DNA from: Segetibacter aerophilus
GTDB lineage: Bacteria > Bacteroidota > Bacteroidia > Chitinophagales > Chitinophagaceae
Length of the DNA stretch: 64,000 bases
NCBI RefSeq assembly: GCF_007991655.1
Contig: NZ_BJYT01000004.1
Span: forward strand, 124,001-188,000
Direction of reading: 5' to 3'
The translations under genes were made by a program, and so were the position numbers. Below, one piece after another: positions 33,598-42,711 of this stretch; the first letter of the stretch is position 1, and the number at the start of each line of letters is the position of its first letter. The notes under the pieces are model-generated. The model saw nothing but the letters and a program-made list of their open reading frames with translations, had not been told where the DNA came from and made no database searches.

Positions 33598-34760
33598 GTA
33601 CCGATTTTTTTATAATAGTTTTCAAAGATTGTCACCATTAGCGGTTGATAGAAGGTCCAAAAAAAACTGATGCTTTCTAATGTATCATCTTCGTTATATA
33701 AAAAATATTTAAAAGCAGATATCCATTTGTAATGCGATGAAGAAGCGGAGAGTGTGTTGGTAGAAGAAAAGCTTCCGGAGAAATAATAGAATTGATAGTC
33801 GTTTCCTTCGTGACTAATTATTGCCGGAATATTTGTGGGAATGTTATGCTTATTAAGTTCGTCGAGGCCTTTTTGATTAAATCCTATGTTGAAATTAGCC
33901 ACTACTCTATTGATAGCAGCATCGGGTACCACTATGTCAAACCAAAACGGAAATTTGACGTTGTCTTTCAAATGAAAGTTGGTTTGCTCGCCCTTGGAAA
34001 GACTAATAAATGGCAATGGATTATCTAAGTGAACAAGGTCTTCCAAGATAACAACTTCCCCCAGGCTACTTACAAAAGCAAGCCCTGATTTTGTAAATGG
34101 CCATTTGCCGGCATTTCTAACTTTATAATTATTAACAACCCACGAAGGCAGGTCTTTGTTTTCGGAAGGATCAAAAGAATCAAAATAGCGACATGTCCAT
34201 CCACTCCATTTGAATCCATATAGGTTTTCAAATTGCTTTCTAATCTCGGCAGTAGTTGGCGACTCGAGAATGTTATATTCGGAAATAACAAGTTTCTTTT
34301 TGCTTTTAACCTTTTTCAGGAAATCAATATCCTGCTGACTCATCCCCCCATAAATCATTCCTGCACCTCGCTCGGGTAAGTTGTTCTGCTCTGCCCAGTC
34401 CTTATTATAGATACCGTATGTATCCGCATAATAAGCAACATCGCAGTCGTTACTTAGCTGTTCCAATTGAGAAGAAGAAAATCGTTCGAGCCCTTTAATT
34501 TTAAATTCAGATTTTTTTGTCGGATAAAAGCCATAGTAATCGTTGCTAACGTCGTAAAGCTTTTTATGCGTTTTGCTATATTTCTCATTATTCAATACCC
34601 ACGTCAGTGACAGATGTTGTCGACCCTCGCGAACTGACTCTGTTTTGTCTATAATAGCTACCACCATTTTCTTATTAGGGGTAATTAGCCATGCTACCCA
34701 CATCCAAAAAGGAATTGAAATAATGGCTACAAGACAGAAAATAAGTAATTTCCTTTTCAT
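33582..34760 (-). CDS. Unrecognised membrane-anchored protein in the exopolysaccharide cluster
   Basis: 392 residues. One N-terminal helix (LLIFCLVAIISIPFWMWVAWLI), then a periplasmic region. Two parts look alpha/beta: CDVAYYADTYGIY...GMIYGGM and KKLVISEYNILESPTTAEI followed by GFKWSGWTCRYFD. The E-Y-N...P-T...W-x-G-W-x-x-R-Y-F pattern recalls glutamine-amidotransferase-like domains of some surface-polysaccharide loci, but I cannot assign a family. It follows the YaiO gene by 6 nt (operon) and shares 16 bp tail to tail with the LTA-synthase-like gene. A possible role in polymer modification or cleavage is an inference. Confidence 0.7.
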   Translation of the reverse strand: MKRKLLIFCLVAIISIPFWMWVAWLITPNKKMVVAIIDKTESVREGRQHLSLTWVLNNEKYSKTHKKLYDVSNDYYGFYPTKKSEFKIKGLERFSSSQLEQLSNDCDVAYYADTYGIYNKDWAEQNNLPERGAGMIYGGMSQQDIDFLKKVKSKKKLVISEYNILESPTTAEIRKQFENLYGFKWSGWTCRYFDSFDPSENKDLPSWVVNNYKVRNAGKWPFTKSGLAFVSSLGEVVILEDLVHLDNPLPFISLSKGEQTNFHLKDNVKFPFWFDIVVPDAAINRVVANFNIGFNQKGLDELNKHNIPTNIPAIISHEGNDYQFYYFSGSFSSTNTLSASSSHYKWISAFKYFLYNEDDTLESISFFWTFYQPLMVTIFENYYKKIGTYRGK

Positions 34761-34766
34761 GTTTCC

Positions 34767-36524
34767 TTAAAACCTAACCTGGTAGCTTATGCCTGTTGAT
34801 AATTGATTGCCCTTGGTTTTAGGCCTGTACTCCTGGTTCATCCATCCCGCATCCAGGGTGAGCAAATATTTCTTTTTAAACTCGTGCCTAAATCCAATTG
34901 TAGTCTTTAGTGTTACCAGCTTATCAAATTCTTTGTTATTTAGCAAAACGGCCCCTGTTTCATCAGGGGAAATACCGCGGCCGAGCGTTATTAAGAAATA
35001 ATCATCCGCACCGCCATAGTAATACCTGGTGGTAAAGTTGTAAGTATGGGAGGTGCTTTTTTCTCCAGGGGTTATGTAGGTACGGGCAGTGAATAACCAG
35101 CTTTTATAGTATTTACTTATAGCGGCGGTGTAAATTAAAGTTGCGTCAGAAAAGTATAGGTACCGGATTCCAACTTCGCCCTCCATGCTCTTTGGTAAGA
35201 TACTATAAAGGGAAAAACCGCCTCGGTACTTTGCAAATACACCTACGTTAGTTGAGTAAGCTCCACTTATATAACTATAGAAGTATTTTGAAATATGTGG
35301 ATAGGCATCAAGTTCATATTGTAATCCCCCCGATCTAAATCGATTAGCATAATTAAGATGTGCTCCGACGGAACCCATTTTGGTTTGCCGGCTATAGTCT
35401 ATACTTGCGATGTGCCACGGATCATTAAACTGTTTATCAAAATAGTTATACTCGTACGACATCCCCAACTTGTTTTTCAAAACCTCATCTTTGTTTCTTT
35501 GCAGTAATGCTCTTGCCTCCGTATTTGTACGATCGATTTTTAAAAGTTGTTCCAATACTTCCTGCGCTTCACCCGGTCGTTTTAAAGCCCTTAATATTTT
35601 TACTTTTCTTATTAAAAGGTCTTTAGAAGTTCCATAGTAAGACAAGCCTTTATCACATACTTCTAACGCCTTAGAGTATTGGTCATTCCAATAAAGAAGA
35701 TCACTGTAGCCAACATACACATCCTTGTTATCCGGTTCGTGTTCAAGAACATAGTTAAACTGGGCAACAGCGCTATCTAATTTGTCGGTCCACGTATATA
35801 TTCTTCCTGCAAAAATCCTAATGTCGCTGTAATCCGGACTTTTTTTAAGGGCTTGAAAACAAAGCAGCAAAGCTGTAGCGTAATCTTTTTTATCAAAGGC
35901 AATACGACGTGCCTGCTCAAAAAGTTTATCCGAGTTTACATCAGGCTCATTGGAGATAGTCGTGTCCTGGAGGGCAGCTGTACTTTTAAGTGTTGATGTA
36001 GGGCTGCTACTGGCTGCGGGAGATATAGTGTCAGGTCGAGTGGGAGCGTTTGAAATATTTTCGTAGTCTTTTCTAATTTTCAAATAACCAACCGTTAACT
36101 GATCGCCTGCTTTCACCGTTTTGGTTGAAAGCGAATTCATCCTTTGTATCGTCGTATCCGGGATTCCATACTTTTTACTGATTGTACTTAATGGCCCGTT
36201 TTCGGTTACTCGGTGAAACACGGGAATATATTCGTGAAAAGAATTTGGCTGAAGCCGGTAAAAAAAATTAGTACGTGCTGCAGGAACTTTGATCACCTCT
36301 CCCTCCCTCAGATTAACACCAAGGCTAAGCTTATTGAACGAGGCAATTATATTGGGCGAGAGATTATAGGTTTTTGCAAGGCTCAGGAAATTCTGGCCGT
36401 GTATTACCGTATGATTAAAATACAAATTCGGAAAAGTTCCGTCTAATGAAAAGGCAGGTTGTTGAGCAAATAGGCGACAACAGGAAAATAGCAATACAAC
36501 AAGTACAAATTTCTTCATCATCAA
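34767..36524 (-). CDS. LysM-TPR-YaiO outer-membrane beta-barrel protein
   Basis: 585 residues with a signal peptide ending near LFAQQ. Two LysM-like segments at about 30-76 and 92-150, a Ser/Thr/Pro linker, TPR repeats at about 205-345 (LFEQARRIAFDKKDYATALLL, YVGYSDLLYWNDQYSKALEV), then a C-terminal YaiO-type barrel of alternating strands ending ISYQVRF. TPR plus outer-membrane barrel is the plan of PgaA and NfrA exporters, so it probably forms the glycan export pore. LysM adds peptidoglycan anchoring, matching the LysM domain of the inner-membrane HEAT protein. It is 6 nt upstream of gene 33582-34760. Confidence 0.88.
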   Translation of the reverse strand: MMMKKFVLVVLLFSCCRLFAQQPAFSLDGTFPNLYFNHTVIHGQNFLSLAKTYNLSPNIIASFNKLSLGVNLREGEVIKVPAARTNFFYRLQPNSFHEYIPVFHRVTENGPLSTISKKYGIPDTTIQRMNSLSTKTVKAGDQLTVGYLKIRKDYENISNAPTRPDTISPAASSSPTSTLKSTAALQDTTISNEPDVNSDKLFEQARRIAFDKKDYATALLLCFQALKKSPDYSDIRIFAGRIYTWTDKLDSAVAQFNYVLEHEPDNKDVYVGYSDLLYWNDQYSKALEVCDKGLSYYGTSKDLLIRKVKILRALKRPGEAQEVLEQLLKIDRTNTEARALLQRNKDEVLKNKLGMSYEYNYFDKQFNDPWHIASIDYSRQTKMGSVGAHLNYANRFRSGGLQYELDAYPHISKYFYSYISGAYSTNVGVFAKYRGGFSLYSILPKSMEGEVGIRYLYFSDATLIYTAAISKYYKSWLFTARTYITPGEKSTSHTYNFTTRYYYGGADDYFLITLGRGISPDETGAVLLNNKEFDKLVTLKTTIGFRHEFKKKYLLTLDAGWMNQEYRPKTKGNQLSTGISYQVRF

Positions 36525-36633
36525 CTTAACGGGTTAGCAAATTAGCGGGCGTGTCTTGTTACCTGCTGGTATTTTCGTAATACGGTCAAAACTCTAGAAT
36601 ACTTGATAGTTCAGCTATAAAAGTCTCGCCGAG

Positions 36634-37449
36634 TTAAAGATTTTGATCTTCGTACACACGAACATAATCTATAACGAACGATTGTGGAAATACTGTATCG
36701 TCAATGCCGTTTTTTCCTCCCCAACTTCCGCCTACTGCAACATTCAGGATTAAGTAGAAATTTCCATTAAAAGGCCAATGTAAAGGAGGTCGATCGGCCT
36801 TGTCGTAAAAATGAAATAGCTTATCATCTACATACCATTCTAATCTTTCTGGCGTCCAAATTAATTTGTATACATGAAAGGCATCAGAAGCACCCTCGAT
36901 GTTCGTACTATTTGAGCTGGTAATAATTGCATTGCTGGTTTTATTTCTTCTCACATGAGCTGCACCTGTAATTTCTCCTGTCGTATATCCAACATTTTCT
37001 AAAATATCTATTTCTCCATCATCCGGCCATATTCTAGGCTCATTTGAGGACAGCATCCAGAAGGCGGGCCACAAGCCTCTTCCCTTTGGAATCTTAGCTC
37101 TAATTTCAATTTTACCGTATTTAAAATCTTTCTTTCCTTTTGTTACTAATCTCGCCGAAGTGTAGTTATTGCCTTCATACTTCTCCTTAATTGCTGTTAT
37201 GGAAAGGCAGCCGTTCGAAACAGCAACATTCTGTTTTCGTTGTTTCGTATAATATTGTAATTCCTCATTACCCCATCCTTCACCACCCACATCGTAGCTC
37301 CACTTAGTGCTGTCTGGAAATCCCTCATAATTAAATTCGTCCTTCCATGCCAGTTTCCATTTTGGTTTTTGTTTGGCTTTGTTCAATGCAGAAAACGAAA
37401 ATAATAGGTTAGATACAAAGAGTAGTGTGACCGCAAATGTTATCTTCAA
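36634..37449 (-). CDS. GH16 beta-glucanase (laminarinase-like)
   Basis: 271 residues with a signal peptide. Jelly-roll GH16 with the catalytic EIDILE at 146-151 (nucleophile E146, D148, acid/base E151), and KWSYDVGGEGWGNEELQYYT, KIEIRAKIPKGRGLWPAFWML and the typical YVDDKLFHFYD strand. No carbohydrate-binding module. The family cleaves beta-1,3/1,4-glucans. Its place next to the polysaccharide export operon suggests either nutrient glucanase or trimming of the exported polymer. Gap to the YaiO start is 109 nt, so joint transcription is possible. Confidence 0.93.
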   Translation of the reverse strand: MKITFAVTLLFVSNLLFSFSALNKAKQKPKWKLAWKDEFNYEGFPDSTKWSYDVGGEGWGNEELQYYTKQRKQNVAVSNGCLSITAIKEKYEGNNYTSARLVTKGKKDFKYGKIEIRAKIPKGRGLWPAFWMLSSNEPRIWPDDGEIDILENVGYTTGEITGAAHVRRNKTSNAIITSSNSTNIEGASDAFHVYKLIWTPERLEWYVDDKLFHFYDKADRPPLHWPFNGNFYLILNVAVGGSWGGKNGIDDTVFPQSFVIDYVRVYEDQNL

Positions 37450-37614
37450 TGGTGCCTTTTTTCACCTGTTCTTTCGACATTTTAAAGCCAGTTTTTTAAT
37501 TCTTCCAAAATAATTTTGCTGTTGTTGATGTCCACTCAGGCTCATCCCTTAAGATGTTTTTTCTATCTTATAGGTTGCTTAGTTATAGCTAGTGGTGAAC
37601 GACCGCGAAAGTTT

Positions 37615-39570
37615 CTATCTCACCAAAGTAACCGTTCCTTTCTTTACTATTTTTTTCGATTGAGTATTTTCAATTTCAAGATAATAGACATAAGTATCTG
37701 CTGGCTGTTGCTGGTTGTTCATTTTTCCATCCCAGCCTTCGGTAGTCTCTTTCGCGGAGAAAACAGGCTGTCCCCAACGGTTGTAGACAATGAATTTAAT
37801 CAGGCGATAGCCATCTGCAGCAAAGACTTTAAAGAAATCGTTTGTTCCATCGCCATTTGGAGTGAACGCAGTGGGAACGTACACGTCCCGGTAAACTTTT
37901 ACCGTGGCAGTCGAAGAAGAGGTGCCGCACCCAACGGTAGAAGTTGCCGTAAGGGTGAATGCTGTGTTTTGTTTAGGGAAAGCCTTTGGTGAAACCAATT
38001 GAGCGTTGTCGAGGGAAGTTGGTGGACTCCATGAGCTATTTACTGCAGTTCCTTTAATGGAGGCATTTAATACAACGGTGTCACCAAGGACAATGGTGCG
38101 GTCAGGACCGGCATTGGCAACAGGATTTCTAAAAACGTTGATTTGAACTTCAGCTGAGTCTTTACAACCGTAAGTATTGGTAACAATTACTTTATATAAA
38201 GTAGAGTCGCGAGGCAATGCAATCGGGTTAGCTACGGCATCACTTGATAGTCCGACAGCAGGCATCCATTTGAAAGTGCCTGTGCCTGAAGCAGAAAGTT
38301 GAACGGAGTTCCCCTCACAGATTGAATAGATGCTCTGGGTCGAAATAGTGGTCGATGGAAAGACATTTAATTTAAAAGTATCTATTGAAGTACAACCAAA
38401 ATAAAACGATTGTTGTAGGCGATAAATCCCGGTGTCAGCATATTTAATATTTGGAACAACGGACTTTGAATCATTGGACGAGTAACCATTCGGTCCTGTC
38501 CATTGAATGTTCAAAGCGGATGGGTCGGTTTCGGGTAAATGCAAATCCTTACTAAGACAACCGATAACATTCTGGGGTGCACGATGCGGTGGCACAGGAT
38601 GAACTTCAGTATAAATCGGATTAGATACGACACGACAATTCAACGAGTTAATATTTTGTCGCTCTGCAACCGCCATACGGTACAGAATAGTGCCGATGCT
38701 TCTGCGAGGAACGGCGTAAGATAAAGTTGTTATGCCCGGCAAATCCTTCCATGTCTTGCCACTATCGAGACTGTTTTGCCACTGAACTACGGGATCTTTA
38801 AAGCCTGTTGCATAAGAACCATTAAGAATAAACGGATTGGTATAGTCTGCACAAACATTTGCAGGTTCAGTTTTACCATCAATCGTTGCTTGCACTGCTG
38901 GTCCACACATACTAAGGGTAATGTCATCCACTACAAAAGCATTTCCACAACCACGTTCAGGATCTGTCGAAAGCGTCAGCACAACCGCGTCTATATTAGG
39001 CGGAGTGGTAAAAGTCAAACCGTTCTGCTGCCAAACTCTTCCATCTCTGACAGGTAACTTTCCACTTTTTGACGTGGCTAAGACTACGCCTGAAAGTGAC
39101 GAGACAGTGAAAGTAATATCCGGTAAAAGAGGTTTACCACCACAAGCCAGGTTACCCATCACATTTGCGAGCCAGGCGGAGTATTGATAAGTTGTGTTTG
39201 GGCACAAACCTGTTGCCGTATCTAAATGTATAATTACCGGGGCATGTGTAAGACCTAAAGCCCACGAGGCATTCACCAGCATATACTGTCCGTTTACATC
39301 TCGTGTGTGGTCGCCGGGCAAAATGTGCCAGGAATGTGCATCAGGAGTTTCGCCACAACCAAATATTAAAGTTCGGATAGTATATGAACCTGTGTCGAAC
39401 GGGCAACCACCTACAAAGGATAGAGAAGTTTTTTCTTTGGGTACAGGTGCCTGGCGGGTACCAAACGTGACATTTACAATAGGATCTCCGGAGCTGCCAT
39501 TACAGAACTGAGCTTTAAGTGCGGGTGAAATAAAAAAGATTAATAAGAACGGGACCAGGTAAATCTTCAT
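37615..39570 (-). CDS. T9SS type-B sorted surface protein (gliding-associated C-terminal domain)
   Basis: 651 residues with a signal peptide ending LKAQF. The middle has Ig-like/PKD-like repeats (SICEGNSVQLSASGTG, VANAGPDRTIVLGDTVVL, FTLTATSTVGC) with a cluster of Cys. The C-terminus is the type-B sorting domain: YVPTAFTPNGDGTNDFFKVF, FIVYNRWGQPVFSA, EGWDGKMNNQQQPADTYVYYLEI. It should be exported by the type IX secretion system and held at the cell surface, probably as an adhesin-like protein. A near-N-terminal region shows a lectin/jelly-roll-like pattern (FVVDDITLSMCG). Confidence 0.9.
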   Translation of the reverse strand: MKIYLVPFLLIFFISPALKAQFCNGSSGDPIVNVTFGTRQAPVPKEKTSLSFVGGCPFDTGSYTIRTLIFGCGETPDAHSWHILPGDHTRDVNGQYMLVNASWALGLTHAPVIIHLDTATGLCPNTTYQYSAWLANVMGNLACGGKPLLPDITFTVSSLSGVVLATSKSGKLPVRDGRVWQQNGLTFTTPPNIDAVVLTLSTDPERGCGNAFVVDDITLSMCGPAVQATIDGKTEPANVCADYTNPFILNGSYATGFKDPVVQWQNSLDSGKTWKDLPGITTLSYAVPRRSIGTILYRMAVAERQNINSLNCRVVSNPIYTEVHPVPPHRAPQNVIGCLSKDLHLPETDPSALNIQWTGPNGYSSNDSKSVVPNIKYADTGIYRLQQSFYFGCTSIDTFKLNVFPSTTISTQSIYSICEGNSVQLSASGTGTFKWMPAVGLSSDAVANPIALPRDSTLYKVIVTNTYGCKDSAEVQINVFRNPVANAGPDRTIVLGDTVVLNASIKGTAVNSSWSPPTSLDNAQLVSPKAFPKQNTAFTLTATSTVGCGTSSSTATVKVYRDVYVPTAFTPNGDGTNDFFKVFAADGYRLIKFIVYNRWGQPVFSAKETTEGWDGKMNNQQQPADTYVYYLEIENTQSKKIVKKGTVTLVR

Positions 39571-39711
39571 TTTAACGTTAATCTTATTTTATATCAAAAA
39601 TGCTTTAAAGCTGTGATTGTATGAATGTAAGCTAATCGCCTTAAAGACCATTCTGTGGGTTTATTTAGCTTTTTAGACTAGTTCTTAATTTAATGTGTTG
39701 CTTCTTATAAC

Positions 39712-42126
39712 CTATTTATTATAGAAAGTAAGGGTTTTGTATATGCGGTCGCCGTGTATGGTAACACCAGTTATGGTAATCTTATAAGTAGTGGGAATGT
39801 CGCTTGTAAAGAAGCTAAGACTTACAGGTTCTTGTGTGCCGGTCAGTACGCTGCCATTCCAATAAATAGTGGAACGATTATCAACCTGCGGAATAGCCTT
39901 AACTTCTTTCAAATCATAATTAATCAGTGGAAACGATGAAGGTTTAGAAATTCCTTTTGCGAAAAAAGTTTGCAGGCCGCCCACATTGCGCCTGAAATCA
40001 TCGCGGCGGTTATGACCCATGTTCACAAGTATCACTCCATTTCCGCCTCTGATACCATAGTTAGAGCCCTCGGGCCCCTTTAGGATTTCTATAAAATCTA
40101 TGTCTTTTGGGTTGATACTATTTAGTGCTGCTATAACCGGGCTCTCATTAACGCCGCTCATATTCGGCGCTTGTACTCCATCAATTAGAAGCAAGGGTTC
40201 GGAGCTGGCGTCAGGTGTTTTTATTGATGTAAGACCCCCTATTACCAAAAATCGATTTAACATATGAACGCCTGAAGCATTTTGTACAATGTCGCCTACA
40301 CTTCTTCTTTCATCAAGTTGATCTCCTGCAATCACCACAGATGAAGGACTCACTCTTAAAGCTTCGTTGTAGGCTACCTCTTTTTTCTTTTTTGCTTTGA
40401 CGATTACTGAGTTTGCCAAATCTTTTCCTGCATAGTCAAGACTTGAATCCAAGTAGGCATTTTTATATTTACCGCTAAAAGTCGGGGTGTACGGAAAATA
40501 ATTTTTCAGGGTAACAGGTGTTTTAAAGTACGGAAAGTGTAGCGGCTCTCGTTGAATGCTAATATTTTCTGTAGTGCTGTTGATATCCCGTGCGTGTATA
40601 GCGAACTCTGTGCTATCACTATAGTCAAATACGGGAAAAATAAATTTTCCTCCGGCATCCGTAGTATCAAACAAAAAAGTGCCTTTTCCGTCATTTGATA
40701 TAAGTGATAAAATTTTATTTGGAGTTGCGCTTCCTTTTGTATCCACTGCTTTGCCCTTTATAAACAGCAGGCTGTCATCAGAACTGTAAGTTTGCTTAGC
40801 GTTATAACTGCCACCTTTTGGGAATGTATTGTTAACCAGAAGCATCAGGAGGTCTACCTCTTCCGCATTCATACTTCTTAATAAATTGGAAGAGGAGATA
40901 TTTACCTGCTTTAAAATACTTAATGGATCAGTGATAGGTCTGTCAGCAGGAATTACAAATGCAGAATCTGTAACTGCTACAGAAAGCAGCGCGGGAATGG
41001 GCTGATGGTTAGCATCAGTAACTGAAATATTTAAAGCAACTTTTTCTCTTTTTGAAAGGGTATTCTTGAGCAGGGTAGGAGTTACTAAAACGTTGTGTTC
41101 TTTCATATAAATACTCCTTTCACTCAGCAGCTTTCCGTGGTTGTCCAGTAGATAAAATGTAGCAATTCCTTCTGGGAATTTTTGCTCCGGTATCGATACT
41201 TCATACAATCCGCGGCCAATAGCAACGTAGCACAAACTGTCTTTACTCACCCCAACTAGGTAGGTAACTACATTTTTCTTGTAGATACTATCTTCTAGTA
41301 ATACTCTCAGTGTCTTGCTTCCGTTTTCCTGTTTTAAGACAGCTATTTGTCCTGCGAAAAAGTTGAAGGGTGGCAAGGGGCTGGTCGTCTGTTTTCCATT
41401 CCAGTTAAAAGAAGCTTTGTATCTTCTCAAGTAGGAAGGTGTAAATTCAAATTTGCCAAGACCGAGATTGTTAGATGTAAAGCGGGCAACAACTGTATCT
41501 CTTGAATCTTTGACAACTCCTTCGGCGGCGATCGGGTTTCCCTGTGCATCTTTTATTAAAACAGCAACGGTTGAATTTGCTCCTGTAATGATGCTGCCAC
41601 CTTCGGGATAAAATTGTATTACCGGATCTCCGCTTGCCGGTGCCGTTGCTGCCGGGGATTGTTTTGTTATGACTCTACCATTGGATCCAACTACATAAAC
41701 AGGTTTTACAACAGCATTGGTAGAATCTCCTTCTGCCATTTGTCTTGTATAAGCCCTTAACCAATAGTAGCCGGGGGAGATGGCCGCTGGTAAAGTAATC
41801 TTAGAATTTAGTTGTTGTCTTGCGGCATCTAACAATAGGGAGGTAATAGTGCTGTCTTTTTCGTCGACCAGGTCAACGAATAAATATTTGCTTTGCCTTG
41901 TTACTTTCTGCGAAATGGAGTTTACGAGGAAGCTTCTAAACCAGATATTTTCTCCAGCTTTAAAGATCGATTTATCAGTTTCCAGCAAAGCCTTTGGCCG
42001 GCCTTGCGTACGAATTTCAGTAATTAATTTTCCGGAAATGGAATCTAAAAAGTCTTGCAGCGGATCCTGTGCACGAGCGAAAACAGCAATGGCAAGGAAT
42101 GCACACAAAAGCAGTTGTTTTTTCAT
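39712..42126 (-). CDS. MG2-like and TonB plug-domain protein without a barrel
   Basis: 804 residues with a signal peptide ending FARAQ. The N-terminal half has MG2/macroglobulin-like strands (LLETDKSIFKAGENIWFRSFLVN, GYYWLRAYTR). Residues about 600-710 are a TonB-dependent receptor plug (SVGDIVQNASGVHM, LLLIDGVQAPNMSGV, IEILKGPEGSNYGIRGGNGVILV). No 22-strand barrel follows; the protein ends about 90 residues later. Such plug-only proteins are common in Bacteroidota and may work with other receptors. The neighbouring genes do not define a substrate. Confidence 0.85.
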   Translation of the reverse strand: MKKQLLLCAFLAIAVFARAQDPLQDFLDSISGKLITEIRTQGRPKALLETDKSIFKAGENIWFRSFLVNSISQKVTRQSKYLFVDLVDEKDSTITSLLLDAARQQLNSKITLPAAISPGYYWLRAYTRQMAEGDSTNAVVKPVYVVGSNGRVITKQSPAATAPASGDPVIQFYPEGGSIITGANSTVAVLIKDAQGNPIAAEGVVKDSRDTVVARFTSNNLGLGKFEFTPSYLRRYKASFNWNGKQTTSPLPPFNFFAGQIAVLKQENGSKTLRVLLEDSIYKKNVVTYLVGVSKDSLCYVAIGRGLYEVSIPEQKFPEGIATFYLLDNHGKLLSERSIYMKEHNVLVTPTLLKNTLSKREKVALNISVTDANHQPIPALLSVAVTDSAFVIPADRPITDPLSILKQVNISSSNLLRSMNAEEVDLLMLLVNNTFPKGGSYNAKQTYSSDDSLLFIKGKAVDTKGSATPNKILSLISNDGKGTFLFDTTDAGGKFIFPVFDYSDSTEFAIHARDINSTTENISIQREPLHFPYFKTPVTLKNYFPYTPTFSGKYKNAYLDSSLDYAGKDLANSVIVKAKKKKEVAYNEALRVSPSSVVIAGDQLDERRSVGDIVQNASGVHMLNRFLVIGGLTSIKTPDASSEPLLLIDGVQAPNMSGVNESPVIAALNSINPKDIDFIEILKGPEGSNYGIRGGNGVILVNMGHNRRDDFRRNVGGLQTFFAKGISKPSSFPLINYDLKEVKAIPQVDNRSTIYWNGSVLTGTQEPVSLSFFTSDIPTTYKITITGVTIHGDRIYKTLTFYNK

Positions 42127-42229
42127 TATGGCAAATATTTATAGCATCATTTTTACAACCGTTTGTTTTCGTGTCAGCCGCCCCTTAATCTTCTTAAACT
42201 TTCTTGGCGACGTGCCGCCTATCTTTCAA

Positions 42230-42532
42230 TTACCGGTTAAACCTATACTTAAAATAGATAAGTATCAGCGAAAGGATAAAGACAATTGTGTTAGCCACTA
42301 TGACCGGTCCACTTCCAATTGCAAATGCATACACAAGCCAGACGATAGTACTTAAAACTACAATTAACATCATCCAGATACTTAGGTCTCCAACACTTTT
42401 GGTTTTCCATGCTTTGTATACTTGTGGAATGAAAGTAATGGAGGTTAGAAACGAACCAAAATAACCAATGTAATCAAACCAATGAAGTTGGTAAGCAGGT
42501 ATCTCAAGTAAACTGATTGACAAGTTTATCAT
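42230..42532 (-). CDS. SemiSWEET family sugar transporter
   Basis: 100 residues with three membrane helices, the size of a SemiSWEET protomer. The PQ-loop motif FIPQVYKAWKTKSVGDLS is present, as is the SIWMMLIVVLSTIVWLVYAF helix with the conserved Trp/Asn-type pore residues. SemiSWEETs dimerise to transport sugars down their gradient. Monocistronic. Confidence 0.92.
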   Translation of the reverse strand: MINLSISLLEIPAYQLHWFDYIGYFGSFLTSITFIPQVYKAWKTKSVGDLSIWMMLIVVLSTIVWLVYAFAIGSGPVIVANTIVFILSLILIYFKYRFNR

Positions 42533-42616
42533 CTTAAATGTTGCTTGGAAGCGGGTTAGGGTTATGAGAACTGATAGTGGGGGGGCCGAAGCTCCAAAAA
42601 GTTTTTTTGTGGAAGT

Positions 42617-42641
42617 GATTGCGACGCAACGATGTTGCTAT
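42617..42641 (-). repeat. GTTGCGTCGC intergenic repeat, copy F
   Basis: 25 nt, 24 of them identical to copy H at 49866-49890 (the stretch runs GATTGCGACGCAACGATG on the plus strand). On the minus strand it reads GTTGCGTCGCAATC. It lies 70 nt after the fabI stop, in the sense of fabI and beyond its terminator. Confidence 0.75.
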
Positions 42642-42671
42642 GAAAGACCGAAGCAAGTATCGATATTTCTT

Positions 42672-42698
42672 TAAAAAAAAACTCCCCGAAAAGAGGAG
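42672..42698 (-). terminator. fabI terminator
   Basis: CTCC (42682-42685) pairs with GGAG (42695-42698), with an inner C-G pair after one mismatch and a GAAAA loop. On the minus strand the stem is followed by nine T. It lies 14 nt beyond the fabI stop. Confidence 0.75.
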
Positions 42699-42711
42699 AA
42701 TTTTTAAAAGA

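Noticed and set aside
41780-42355. 191-residue ORF opposite the TonB plug gene
   Set aside because: Antisense to a well-supported gene; no domain recognised.
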